From Bacteroidota bacterium (GTDB lineage: Bacteria; Bacteroidota; Bacteroidia; 2-12-FULL-35-15), in the NCBI GenBank assembly GCA_025963725.1, contig JAOQAE010000006.1, positions 186,001 to 250,000 on the forward strand: a stretch of 64,000 bases of DNA, given 5' to 3'. Under the pieces are notes generated by a model. The model was not told where the DNA came from, did not search any database, and worked only from the letters and a program-made list of their open reading frames with translations. A program made the translations under genes and the position numbers. Shown in pieces: positions 18,401-28,329 of this stretch (position 1 is its first letter; every line of letters begins with the position of its first letter).

Positions 18401-19432
18401 ATGGATTTTAATTCAATAATGTCGGAGCTTAAAAAGAAAACGTACCGCCCGGTATATTTTCTGATGGGCGATGAGCCGTATTTTATTGATATGATCTCCG
18501 ACCACATCGAGCAGCATGTGCTGGATGAAAGCGAAAAGGAATTCAACCAAACCGTTTTATACGGCCGCGATGTAACGGCTGCCGATATTATCGGCGCTGC
18601 CAAACGCTTCCCGATGATGAGCCAGCACCAGGTGGTGATCGTGAAGGAAGCACAGGACATAAAAGACCTGATCAAAAAGGAAAAAGAAAGCGGCAAGGAA
18701 AAAACGAAATCCGTTTTTGAAACCTACCTCGAAAATCCGCTGCCATCCACCATCCTTGTATTCTGCTACAAATACAAAAGTATCGATAAGCGCACCGCCG
18801 TGGCGAAGCTCATCGATAAAACAGCCGTGCTTTTCGAATCAAAAAAATTATACGATAACCAGGTTCCCGACTGGATCAACAATTACCTCAAGGTAAAAGG
18901 CTTTACCATCAACCAGCGCGCCGCAGGATTGCTGAGCGAATACCTCGGCACCGGGCTCAGCAAGATCACCAACGAGCTCGACAAGCTCATCATCAACCTG
19001 CCTCCGAAAGCGGAGATCACGCCGGAGCACATCCAGACCAACATCGGGATCAGCAAGGATTATAACGTGTTTGAGCTGCAGACGAGCATCGGGAAGAAGG
19101 AAGTGCTGAAAGTGAACCGCATCATCAATTATTTTGCAGCCAACCCTAAGGACAACCCAATGGTAATGACCGTTTCTTCACTATACGGCTATTTCTGCAA
19201 GATCCTTACCTACCATTTCCTCGACGATAAAAAAGGGGCCGCCTCCGCCCTCGGCGTGCACCCGTTCTTCGTAAAAGATTATGAAGCTGCCGCCCGGAAC
19301 TACAGCGTGGGGAAATTAAAGTCCATTTTCAGCTATTTACGCGATTATGACCTCAAATCCAAGGGGGTCGACAGTGGCTCCGCTACCGAAGGCGAATTAC
19401 TCAAAGAGATGGTTTTCAAGATCTTACACTAA
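18401..19432 (+). CDS. holA: DNA polymerase III subunit delta
   Basis: 343 aa, the usual length. The N-terminus (YRPVYFLMGDEPYFIDMISDH) is the modified AAA+ start of the delta subunit, followed by the NPLPSTILVFCYKYKSIDKR and LDKLIINLPPKAEITPEHI regions and a C-terminal helical domain (VDSGSATEGELLKEMVFKIL). Delta is part of the clamp loader and opens the sliding clamp; it binds no ATP itself, consistent with no Walker A motif. A TTCGTA repeat leader directly precedes it. Confidence 0.93.
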   Translation: MDFNSIMSELKKKTYRPVYFLMGDEPYFIDMISDHIEQHVLDESEKEFNQTVLYGRDVTAADIIGAAKRFPMMSQHQVVIVKEAQDIKDLIKKEKESGKEKTKSVFETYLENPLPSTILVFCYKYKSIDKRTAVAKLIDKTAVLFESKKLYDNQVPDWINNYLKVKGFTINQRAAGLLSEYLGTGLSKITNELDKLIINLPPKAEITPEHIQTNIGISKDYNVFELQTSIGKKEVLKVNRIINYFAANPKDNPMVMTVSSLYGYFCKILTYHFLDDKKGAASALGVHPFFVKDYEAAARNYSVGKLKSIFSYLRDYDLKSKGVDSGSATEGELLKEMVFKILH

Positions 19433-19600
19433 AAATCACCCATATCCACGTTTTCCCGAAAATATTTTTCCCAAATCTGCCCGCCCCCGTATCAAAACGC
19501 AATTCCATGCGTAAATTTGTATAGTAAATGATACTGCCGTTGCTACACTTCTGCTGAAGGAAATTGTGCTGTACGACACCAAACTATTTTTGAATACAAA

Positions 19601-20263
19601 ATGAAAAAAGGGATCTATTGCCTGGAAGGATTGTGGGATTATAATTTAAGGGATAAATCCACCGTGCAGCCTATATTGGAATTGCTGGAGAAGAGCGACA
19701 TCTGCAATCACATGTATCATTCATGCGCTACAAAAGATGAGCTCGAATTTTTCCTGAAAAAGTGGAAGCAAAAAAAGATCAACACAAAATTTCCGATCCT
19801 CTACCTTGCCTTCCATGGCAGCAAAGGCAATATCCTCATCACACATAACAAACCTTATTCTCTTAAGGAGCTCGGCACTATGCTCGAAGGCTCCTGCGAT
19901 GGAAAAGTGATCTTCTTTGCCTCCTGCGAAACACTCAATACAGATGAGCGAAAGATCCAGTCGTTCCTGAAGCAAACCAATGCCATAGCCGCCGTTGGCT
20001 ACAAGCAGGAGGTTGAGTGGATGCTCGCCACCGCATTCGAGCTGCTGGTGCTCGATGCCTTCCAGCAGGACCGCTTCGATAGCCGGGGCATCCAGAATAT
20101 CGAGGAGAAAATAAAAACCGAATATGGTAAGCTGCACCAGCTGCTCTATTTCCGGATGGTGATCAACAAGCACGTGCATTTCCCGAGAAAACGGGTCGTA
20201 ACCAATGCAGGCGTGGTTACAAAGACACGCAAACAAACGGAGAAGAGATTGAAAAGTGGATAG
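19601..20263 (+). CDS. Solitary CHAT/caspase-like protein (DUF6642-like)
   Basis: 220 aa, no signal peptide. A beta strand ending in a His (LYLAFHGSKG, H72) and another ending in a Cys (VIFFASCETLN, C109) reproduce the His-Cys dyad of CHAT/clostripain-type cysteine peptidases, where the second motif is typically SACET. I believe it matches the uncharacterised Bacteroidota family DUF6642, but I cannot confirm the number. There is no TPR or other partner domain, and the C-terminus is basic (KKR/KTRKQTEKR). It is flanked by repeat-rich DNA on the 3' side. Protease activity is inferred from the dyad only. Confidence 0.72.
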   Translation: MKKGIYCLEGLWDYNLRDKSTVQPILELLEKSDICNHMYHSCATKDELEFFLKKWKQKKINTKFPILYLAFHGSKGNILITHNKPYSLKELGTMLEGSCDGKVIFFASCETLNTDERKIQSFLKQTNAIAAVGYKQEVEWMLATAFELLVLDAFQQDRFDSRGIQNIEEKIKTEYGKLHQLLYFRMVINKHVHFPRKRVVTNAGVVTKTRKQTEKRLKSG

Positions 20264-20267
20264 TTGA

Positions 20268-20325
20268 GAATTGGGAGTTGGGAGTTCGTAGACGGTTAGC
20301 AGAGTAATTGAATTCTTAAATCAAA
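20268..20325. repeat. Intergenic repeat module sharing GACGGTTAGC with 10402-10470
   Basis: Starts with TTGGGAGTTGGGAGTT units, then GTTCGTAGACGGTTAGC and ATTCTTAA. An inverted copy lies at about 10402-10470 in the window. Confidence 0.55.
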
Positions 20326-20344
20326 ACCTGGATTAATAATTCGT

Positions 20345-20386
20345 GCAGGATCAATTCCCCTCTCGAGAGGGGCTAGGGGTGTGTTA
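20345..20386 (+). repeat. Solo arm of the MITE-like element, copy C (subfamily I)
   Basis: GCAGGATCAATTCCCC, palindrome CCCCTCTCGAGAGGGG, then CTAGGGGTGTGTT correspond to the right arm only of copies A and B. No matching left arm is found in the 80 bases to its left, so this is a half element. Confidence 0.75.
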
Positions 20387-20401
20387 ACCTTTGCAAGCCC
20401 T

Positions 20402-20432
20402 CACACGTTCTCGACTCCGCTCGAACTGACAA
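20402..20432 (+). repeat. 31-base repeat, copy 1
   Basis: CACACGTTCTCGACTCCGCT and the following 11 bases are a perfect reverse complement of 29597-29627. Both copies are intergenic. Confidence 0.9.
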
Positions 20433-20450
20433 GCACACATAGCCCGTCAA

Positions 20451-20517
20451 ACACAGATTCGTAAATTCGTATAGATCCGTTATCCGTACATTCGTATATT
20501 CGCAAAAAAATCCGTAA
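20451..20517 (+). repeat. TTCGTA leader repeat, copy 3 (upstream of EVE gene)
   Basis: ACACAGATTCGTAAATTCG, then ATAGATCCGTTATCCGTAC, then ATTCGTATATTCGC up to the base before the EVE gene start at 20520. Nearly identical to the start of copy 2. Confidence 0.8.
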
Positions 20518-20519
20518 CC

Positions 20520-20930
20520 ATGAATCATTGGCTGATCAAATCAGAGCCCTTCAAATACAGCTGGGAAAAGTTCGAAAAAGATGGCAAAGCCGTGTGGGAT
20601 GGCGTTCGTAATTATGCAGCCCGCAACAACATGCGCGCAATGAAAAAAGGAGACCTCGCCTTTTTCTATCACAGCAATGAAGGCCTCGAGATCGTTGGCA
20701 TTGCAAAAGTAGTGAAAGAGCATTACCAGGATCCGACCACCGAAGACCCGGCATGGAGCGTGGTGGAATTCGCCCCCTTCAAAAAGCTGAAACGCCCGGT
20801 AACACTCGCCGAGATCAAAGCCGATAAAAAACTGCAGAACATGCAGATCATTAAGCTTTCCAGGCTGTCGGTTTCGGCAGTCACTGCAGCGGAGTTCGAC
20901 TATATCCTTGCGCTTTCGCAGGCCAAATAA
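20520..20930 (+). CDS. EVE domain protein (PUA-like fold)
   Basis: 136 aa, the size of the whole EVE domain. Family hallmarks: the N-terminal WLIKSEPFKYSWEKFEKDG, then VWDGVRNYAARNNMRAMKKG, LAFFYHSNEGLEIVGIAKV, and a C-terminal LSRLSVSAVTAAEFDYI. EVE domains resemble YTH/PUA domains and bind modified bases in RNA or DNA; stand-alone versions are common in bacteria and of uncertain role. The start codon directly follows a TTCGTA leader repeat. Confidence 0.93.
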   Translation: MNHWLIKSEPFKYSWEKFEKDGKAVWDGVRNYAARNNMRAMKKGDLAFFYHSNEGLEIVGIAKVVKEHYQDPTTEDPAWSVVEFAPFKKLKRPVTLAEIKADKKLQNMQIIKLSRLSVSAVTAAEFDYILALSQAK

Positions 20931-21035
20931 TGTGGGGCGCTCCGCCGCTCATGTCGCAAAAACTGCCGGTTATCTTAAAGAATCTGTGATCCAGAAATTT
21001 GACTGCTTTTTTTTAAAGGAAATGATTACATTTAC

Positions 21036-21060
21036 ACGCCTTAAAAAAAAGGCGTTTTTT
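21036..21060 (+). terminator. Rho-independent terminator upstream of the TonB receptor
   Basis: ACGCCTT (21036-21042) pairs with AAGGCGT (21049-21055), followed by six T. It lies 100 bases after the EVE stop and 18 bases before the TonB receptor ATG. It probably ends the EVE transcript; if a promoter lies upstream of it, it would act as an attenuator for the receptor. Confidence 0.7.
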
Positions 21061-21077
21061 ATTTAAATGCTGCAACC

Positions 21078-23399
21078 ATGAATTTTAGTAGATCACTGAT
21101 CATCATCCTTTGCATTTTCATCGCAAAAATCTCCTTCTCCCAAACGGGTACAGTCCGCGGATTTGTTTATTTAAAAGATTCCGGCGAGCCGATGCTCTTT
21201 ACCAATGTGATCCTCAAAGGCACTACCATCGGTAACGCAACGGATGTGAACGGATATTTCTCGATCAACAAGATCCCTCCCGGAAATTACACGCTGATGA
21301 TCGCTTCAACGCTCGGCTATGATACGCTCATGGAGCCGATCACCGTTAAAGCGAATGAGATCGTGAACAAAAAATTATACCTCGTTAAATCCAATGTGAA
21401 GCTGAAGGTGATCGAGATCTCTGCTGAGCAGGAAGCAAAGCAGACCGAAACACAGGTCTCAGTAAATAAGATCGACCCGATCATGATCAAGAAACTGCCT
21501 ACAGTTGGCGGCGAGCCCGATCTGGCGCAGTATTTACAGGTATTGCCGGGTGTGATCTTCACCGGCGACCAGGGCGGACAATTATACATCCGCGGCGGAT
21601 CCCCCGTGCAGAACAAAGTATTGCTGGATGGAATGATCGTGTACAATCCCTTCCACTCCATCGGCTTATTTTCCGTTTTCGATGCCGACATCATCCGGAA
21701 TGCCGATGTGTACAGCGGTGGATTCGGTGCTGAATACGGCGGGCGCATCTCTTCCGTAATGGACATTACCACCCGCGACGGAAATAAAAAACGTGTTGCC
21801 GGCAAGGTGGCTGCAAGTCCGTTCGGCGCAAAGGTACTCGTGGAAGGCCCGCTGAAAAGGCTGAAGGAAACATCCAACTCCTCCATCTCCTTTATTCTTT
21901 CCGCAAAAACATCTTACCTGCCTACCACTTCCAAAGTATTGTATTCGTATGTGGATGAGAACGGGCTCCCCTTCAGCTTCAACGATTATTACGGAAAAGT
22001 ATCCTTCAACTCCAACAACGGAAGCAAGCTCAACCTCTTCGGCTTTAATTTCAGCGATCGCGTAAACTATAAATCGGTGCAGAATATGAAATGGGATGCA
22101 TACGGCGGAGGCGGAAATTTCCTCGTGGTGCCTAACAACTCACCGATCCTTGTGAACGGTAATTTCGCATACTCGCAGTACAAAGTGCTTCTGCAGCCGG
22201 AAGGCGAGCAGGAAAAAAGCAGCGGCATCAAAGGGTTCAACATGGGCGTTGGCTTTACCTACTTCATGAGCAAAAATGAATTGAACTACGGGCTCGAAGT
22301 ATTAGGCTTCACCACCGATTTCGATTTTTACAATTCCGTAGGCCGTCACCTTTCACAAAACGAGAATACCACCGAGATCGGCGGATATGTAAAATACAAA
22401 TACGTTTCCAAGCATAAGAAATTACTCATCGAGCCGAGCTTCCGTTTACAGTACTACGCTTCATTGTCCAACACATCACCTGAGCCCCGCATCGGCCTTA
22501 AATGGAACATTACACCCCGCGTTCGCTTCAAAGCGGCAGGCGGAATGTATTCCCAGAACCTGATCGCGGCAAACTCCGACAGGGATGTGGTGAATTTATT
22601 CTATGGCTTCCTTTCCGGCCCCGACAACCTGCCGGAGGAAATGACCAACAAGGATGGCAGCGTTAAAGAGATCAAGCACAAGCTCCAGAAAGCAAATCAC
22701 TATATTTTCGGGATGGAGTTTGACCTTGCCCGTCACCTCGACCTTAACATTGAGGCCTACCGCAAGGATTTTACCCAGCTCACCAACCTGAACCGCAACA
22801 AGCTGTTCGAGGAAAGCCAGACCGACAAGCCGGAGATGCTGAGAAGGGATTACATTATTGAGACTGGAAGGGCGCAGGGTATTGATGTTGTGCTGAAATA
22901 CGATTACAAGCGCTTTTACGTATGGATCGTTTACTCGCTCGGCTATGTTACCCGCTGGGACGGTGTGCAGGAATACCGCCCGCATTACGACAGGCGCCAC
23001 AATGCCAATATTGTTGCTTCCTATACATTCGGGAAAGACAGGAACTGGGAACTGGATGCCCGCTGGAACCTCGGTTCGGGATTCCCGTTCAGGCCTACAG
23101 GAGGCTTCTATGAAGACCTTAACTTCAGCGATGGTATTACCACGGATTACACACAAACCAACGGAGACCTGAACCTTTTCTACGCAGAAGGCCAGGTGCA
23201 TGAGCTGCCATGGTACCACCGCCTCGACATCAACATCAAGCGCACTTTCCAGCTGTTCGAGAATACGAAGATCGAAGCTGCAATTGGCGCAACAAACGTG
23301 TACAGCCGTAAAAACGTGTTCTATGTGGACCGCATCCAGCATAAAACCGTGTACCAGCTGCCGATCCTGCCAACCGTAAGCATCTCCATGACATTCTAA
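21078..23399 (+). CDS. TonB-dependent receptor with carboxypeptidase-like N-terminal domain
   Basis: 773 aa. A signal peptide (IIILCIFIAKISFSQ) precedes a carboxypeptidase-regulatory-like domain (about 22-110: GTVRGFVYLKDSGEPMLFTN, GYFSINKIPPGNYTL). The plug follows (about 130-230: KLPTVGGEPDLAQYLQVLPG, YIRGGSPVQNKVLLDG, GGRISSVMDITTRDG). The rest is the 22-strand-type barrel, ending in a terminal Phe (VSISMTF). It would import a substrate across the outer membrane using TonB energy. No SusD-like partner follows, so it is not a SusCD pair. The substrate is unknown. It stands alone between two terminators. Confidence 0.92.
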   Translation: MNFSRSLIIILCIFIAKISFSQTGTVRGFVYLKDSGEPMLFTNVILKGTTIGNATDVNGYFSINKIPPGNYTLMIASTLGYDTLMEPITVKANEIVNKKLYLVKSNVKLKVIEISAEQEAKQTETQVSVNKIDPIMIKKLPTVGGEPDLAQYLQVLPGVIFTGDQGGQLYIRGGSPVQNKVLLDGMIVYNPFHSIGLFSVFDADIIRNADVYSGGFGAEYGGRISSVMDITTRDGNKKRVAGKVAASPFGAKVLVEGPLKRLKETSNSSISFILSAKTSYLPTTSKVLYSYVDENGLPFSFNDYYGKVSFNSNNGSKLNLFGFNFSDRVNYKSVQNMKWDAYGGGGNFLVVPNNSPILVNGNFAYSQYKVLLQPEGEQEKSSGIKGFNMGVGFTYFMSKNELNYGLEVLGFTTDFDFYNSVGRHLSQNENTTEIGGYVKYKYVSKHKKLLIEPSFRLQYYASLSNTSPEPRIGLKWNITPRVRFKAAGGMYSQNLIAANSDRDVVNLFYGFLSGPDNLPEEMTNKDGSVKEIKHKLQKANHYIFGMEFDLARHLDLNIEAYRKDFTQLTNLNRNKLFEESQTDKPEMLRRDYIIETGRAQGIDVVLKYDYKRFYVWIVYSLGYVTRWDGVQEYRPHYDRRHNANIVASYTFGKDRNWELDARWNLGSGFPFRPTGGFYEDLNFSDGITTDYTQTNGDLNLFYAEGQVHELPWYHRLDINIKRTFQLFENTKIEAAIGATNVYSRKNVFYVDRIQHKTVYQLPILPTVSISMTF

Positions 23400-23419
23400 A
23401 AACCCTTGCCCTTACAGGA

Positions 23420-23453
23420 AATCCGCAGCGTTCAGGCGCTGCGGATTTTTTTA
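23420..23453 (+). terminator. Rho-independent terminator after the TonB receptor
   Basis: AATCCGCAGCG (23420-23430) pairs with CGCTGCGGATT (23437-23447) around a 6-base loop, followed by seven T in total. Confidence 0.9.
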
Positions 23454-23495
23454 TAACAATTTATCAAAACGCTTTTAACGGGCAGGAATAATTCG

Positions 23496-23503
23496 TAATT
23501 TTG
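23496..23503 (+). promoter_or_regulatory. Candidate Bacteroidota -7 box for pyrG
   Basis: TAATTTTG fits the TAnnTTTG consensus, 86 bases before the pyrG start. I find no clear TTG -33 box at the expected distance. Confidence 0.4.
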
Positions 23504-23577
23504 TACGACCAATAAAAACTGGCAATTCCCTCACAGGCTTTGGCAAGAATGAGTATTATTCGGTCATCATCTTATAA

Positions 23578-25209
<1,632 letters not shown>

Positions 25210-25233
25210 TAAATTTTCAATCTTAAAAGGAAG

Positions 25234-25268
25234 CATACATAAACATCACGTTATGTATGTTTTTTTTT
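25234..25268 (+). terminator. Rho-independent terminator after pyrG
   Basis: CATACATAA (25234-25242) pairs with TTATGTATG (25251-25259) around an 8-base loop, followed by a run of nine T. Confidence 0.9.
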
Positions 25269-25364
25269 GCTCTTAATCTTCAACCGCGCAAAGTAACAAA
25301 ATGAACGCTCCGTACGTCATTAGCAATGACGTCTGCCGATCATAGGTTAAAATTTAATTTTTTG

Positions 25365-25372
25365 TATATTTG
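25365..25372 (+). promoter_or_regulatory. Candidate -7 box overlapping the start region of the gene at 25375
   Basis: TATATTTG is an exact TAnnTTTG match ending 2 bases before the first possible ATG (25375) and 5 bases before the second (25378). Transcription from it would begin at or near the start codon, giving a leaderless message. Confidence 0.35.
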
Positions 25373-25374
25373 AT

Positions 25375-25848
25375 ATGATGAAACATTTACTCCTTCTATG
25401 TTTATTCACCTGTTCTTTCTTCGCGAAAGCGCAGGGCACCGACACCCTGAAAGTGATCGGCATTCACCCTGCAGTAGGCAAGGTGATTTCACAGGACGAA
25501 AAAATAAAATACAGGCTTTTTCCCGAATACAAGGACAGCACCTTCATCAGTGCCCGCGTGCTGAAATACAACGACAGCACTTTCATGCTTTCCGTATCGG
25601 CGCTGCACGGCATTGAGCTGAACAATTACATCAGCACAAAGCAGCTGGATGCGCTTTATTACCAGATCGACGATGTGGAAAAAGGCAGGCAGCCGAAGGA
25701 AGAGCAATATGTGCAAACAGAGGAAGAAAAGAAGCAGGAACGCAAGCGCCGCAACCAGGAAGCCGCTTCCGAATTCTGGCTTGACTTCCTGGGGCAGATG
25801 ATCGTTGTGACTGTTGAAACCCTCATATTTGTGGCACTTTCCAACTAA
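25375..25848 (+). CDS. Small exported protein with C-terminal membrane segment, paralogue of the next gene
   Basis: 157 aa (or 156 from the ATG at 25378). Signal peptide (LLLLCLFTCSFFAKAQ), then a domain with IHPAVGKVISQDEK, LFPEYKDSTF and KYNDSTFML, then a charged stretch (about 100-130, EEEKKQERKRRNQEAA) and a hydrophobic C-terminus (DFLGQMIVVTVETLIFVALS). The domain recurs in the following gene, one base downstream, so the pair is a tandem duplication in one operon. I recognise no family or enzymatic motif. Probably an envelope protein of unknown function. Confidence 0.75.
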   Translation: MMKHLLLLCLFTCSFFAKAQGTDTLKVIGIHPAVGKVISQDEKIKYRLFPEYKDSTFISARVLKYNDSTFMLSVSALHGIELNNYISTKQLDALYYQIDDVEKGRQPKEEQYVQTEEEKKQERKRRNQEAASEFWLDFLGQMIVVTVETLIFVALSN

Positions 25849-25849
25849 C

Positions 25850-26293
25850 ATGAAGCTGCTCCTTACTCAGATCTTCTTCCTGTTCCTGCTGAGCGCAAAT
25901 GCACAGCTGAGAGGAACAGGCGCGATCATTACCCTCCATCCTTCTCTTGGCAAAACCATTACGCCGGAGGAAAAGAAAGAGTTCGGGCTCTTTGCAGATT
26001 ACCCCGACAGCAACTTTGAAACAGCCAATTTTGTTAAGTACGACGACAGCACCTACACGGTCCTGTTCAAAACACCAACAGGCTCTTTTGAAAGATCAAT
26101 CACCGCCACCGAGGTTGCTGCAATTCATGCCGCCATTGAAAAGCAGAAGCCGGCACCGCCCCTGCCTCCGCAGGAACCGGAAGAACCCCGCCTGAGCGGT
26201 GAAAATGACCTGGTAGATACATTCTGCGAGGGGCTTGTGAAATCCATTGGGATTGCAGCCACTATATTCGAAATCTTCAACTCAGGGCACTGA
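25850..26293 (+). CDS. Small exported protein, paralogue of the previous gene
   Basis: 147 aa from the ATG at 25850, one base after the previous stop; the longer frame overlapping the previous gene is not needed because MKLLLTQIFFLFLLSANAQ is a proper signal peptide. The domain mirrors its neighbour: LHPSLGKTITPEEK, LFADYPDSNF, KYDDSTYTVLF. A Pro/Glu-rich linker (KPAPPLPPQEPEEPR) follows, then a weakly hydrophobic C-terminus with FCEGLVKSIGIAATIF. Function unknown; probably acts with its neighbour. Confidence 0.75.
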   Translation: MKLLLTQIFFLFLLSANAQLRGTGAIITLHPSLGKTITPEEKKEFGLFADYPDSNFETANFVKYDDSTYTVLFKTPTGSFERSITATEVAAIHAAIEKQKPAPPLPPQEPEEPRLSGENDLVDTFCEGLVKSIGIAATIFEIFNSGH

Positions 26294-26367
26294 AAAAATG
26301 CTAAACCGGCATACACCCGAAGGCCTCTTTTATTCCCTAAAATCCTGCTCCCGCCGCTAAATATTAT

Positions 26368-26375
26368 TATCTTTG
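26368..26375 (+). promoter_or_regulatory. Candidate -7 box for yidC
   Basis: TATCTTTG, an exact TAnnTTTG match, 45 bases upstream of the yidC start. No clear -33 TTG at the usual spacing. Confidence 0.4.
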
Positions 26376-26419
26376 CGCCCTAAATTCAATGGGCTTACAT
26401 AGGCTCAAAAAAACTTCAA

Positions 26420-28324
26420 ATGGATAGGAATTCGATACTTGGTCTGCTATTGATTGGCGGAATTTTAGTCGGCTGGATGGTATGGGCACAACCCAACGCA
26501 GCAGAGAAAGCAAAGCTCCAGCATGCGCAGGATTCTATTGCGCAATACACCATGGCTATGCAAACAAAAGCGGAGGCAGATAAAAAAGCTGCTGAGCTGC
26601 AAAAAACCAAAGCGCTTACCGCCAGCCTCCCAAAAGATCTTTCAGGCACGATCAGCGATTCGGTCCGCACCATCATTAAAAAGCAGCTGTACGGTAATTT
26701 TTATGAAGCTTCAAAAGGCGAGAACAAAACTATTGTGCTGGAGAACGAGCTGATGAAAGTGAGTGTTGCAAGCAAAGGCGGCCGCATCTCTTCCGTGGAG
26801 CTCAAGAAATACAAGACCTTCGACGGCAGGCCGCTGATCCTCTTCTATCCTGACTCATCCAGGCAATCGATCACATTTGAAACAGCAGGCAAAAAGCTTG
26901 CTACCGACACCATGTATTTCAGCACCGAAGGCTCCGGCTTTAAGGTGGAAGGCGAAACTACAAAAGAGCTTTCCATGCGCGTGTATGCCGGTGACAAATC
27001 GAAATACATTGAGTATGTGTACTCCATGAAAGGAAACGATTACATGATGCAATACCACATCAACATGGTAAACATGCAGAGTGTGATCTCCCCTTCCTCA
27101 AAAAACATTGCGCTGAACCTCGAGATGAAAACGCCTGCGCAGGAAAAGCACCATGCTACACAGGCTACCGCTTCCACTATTTATTATGAGAACAAAGAAG
27201 GATCCGTAGATAAGATCAGCGAGGCAAAAGCGGAAAGGCTTGCCGTGGAAACACCACTGAAATGGGTAGGCTTCAAACAGCAGTTCTTCACCTGTTCGTA
27301 TGTGGCCAACGATCATTTTGAAGCAAACAGCGTGATCGAAACAAGGAACGACCCGGCTTCCACAGAGTTTGTAAAAGATTTCTCCGCATCGCTGTTCATC
27401 CCATACAACCATACCGCTTCTGAATCATTCGGCATGCAGGTATATTTCGGCCCGAACCATTACCAGACGCTGAAAAAATACGACCTTAACCTTGAGCGCC
27501 AGATCAATCTCGGATGGAAGATCTTCGGATGGATCAACCGTTTCCTCGTGATCCCGATCTTCAATTTCCTCAGCGGCTTCAACATGAACTATGGCCTGAT
27601 CATCCTGATCCTGACCATCATCATCAAATTATTATTGCTGCCGATCGCTTACCGCACCGTTCTTTCCTCTGCAAAGATGAGGGTGTTGAAACCGGAGATC
27701 GATGAGCTCAATGAAAAGCACAAGAACGATGACCCGATGAAAAAGCAGCAGGCTACCATGGCGCTGTACAAGCAGGCCGGTGTAAATCCGATGGCCGGCT
27801 GTATTCCCGTGCTGCTCCAGATGCCGATCTTAATGGCGCTGTTCAGCTTCTTCCCTGCCTCTATCGAATTACGCCAGCAGGGCTTCCTTTGGGCCACCGA
27901 TATGTCCACCTACGATTCGGTGTATAATTTTGGCTTCTCCGTTCCATGGTACGGCGATCACGTGAGCTTGTTCGCATTGCTGATGACCGCTTCCACATTG
28001 TTATACACCTGGAGCAACAGCCAGCTGATGGGCACCAGCAACCAGATGCCCGGCATGAAATGGATGATGTACCTGATGCCGATCCTCTTCCTTGGCTTCC
28101 TGAACAACTACTCCGCCGGATTAAGCTGGTATTACTTCCTGGCGAACATGATCACGTTCGGACAAACATGGATAATGCAGAAATACGTGATCGACAGCGA
28201 TGCGCTGCACAAAAAGATCCAGGAGAATAAAACCAAGCCGGTGAAGCAGAACAAATTCCAGCAAAGGCTGGAAGCAATGACAAAAGAAGCACAACAGCGC
28301 CAGCAGGCTCAAAAGAAAAAATAA
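26420..28324 (+). CDS. yidC: Membrane protein insertase YidC
   Basis: 634 aa. Long-form YidC: an N-terminal membrane anchor (LGLLLIGGILVGWMVWA), a large periplasmic beta-supersandwich domain (about 50-360), then the conserved insertase core with membrane segments starting NYGLIILILTIIIKLLLLP, the cytoplasmic QKHNDDP-type loop (ELNEKHKNDDPMKKQQATMA), GCIPVLLQMPILMALF, and a late MMYLMPILFLGFLNNYSAGL. The basic tail (RQQAQKKK) fits ribosome binding. It inserts and folds inner-membrane proteins with or without SecYEG. It precedes the phosphatidylserine decarboxylase gene by 5 bases. Confidence 0.97.
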   Translation: MDRNSILGLLLIGGILVGWMVWAQPNAAEKAKLQHAQDSIAQYTMAMQTKAEADKKAAELQKTKALTASLPKDLSGTISDSVRTIIKKQLYGNFYEASKGENKTIVLENELMKVSVASKGGRISSVELKKYKTFDGRPLILFYPDSSRQSITFETAGKKLATDTMYFSTEGSGFKVEGETTKELSMRVYAGDKSKYIEYVYSMKGNDYMMQYHINMVNMQSVISPSSKNIALNLEMKTPAQEKHHATQATASTIYYENKEGSVDKISEAKAERLAVETPLKWVGFKQQFFTCSYVANDHFEANSVIETRNDPASTEFVKDFSASLFIPYNHTASESFGMQVYFGPNHYQTLKKYDLNLERQINLGWKIFGWINRFLVIPIFNFLSGFNMNYGLIILILTIIIKLLLLPIAYRTVLSSAKMRVLKPEIDELNEKHKNDDPMKKQQATMALYKQAGVNPMAGCIPVLLQMPILMALFSFFPASIELRQQGFLWATDMSTYDSVYNFGFSVPWYGDHVSLFALLMTASTLLYTWSNSQLMGTSNQMPGMKWMMYLMPILFLGFLNNYSAGLSWYYFLANMITFGQTWIMQKYVIDSDALHKKIQENKTKPVKQNKFQQRLEAMTKEAQQRQQAQKKK

Positions 28325-28329
28325 TTCAC

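Noticed and set aside
21036-21060. Riboswitch upstream of the TonB receptor (e.g. cobalamin)
   Set aside because: Only a simple terminator hairpin is present; there are about 145 bases between genes and none of the conserved aptamer elements are recognisable.
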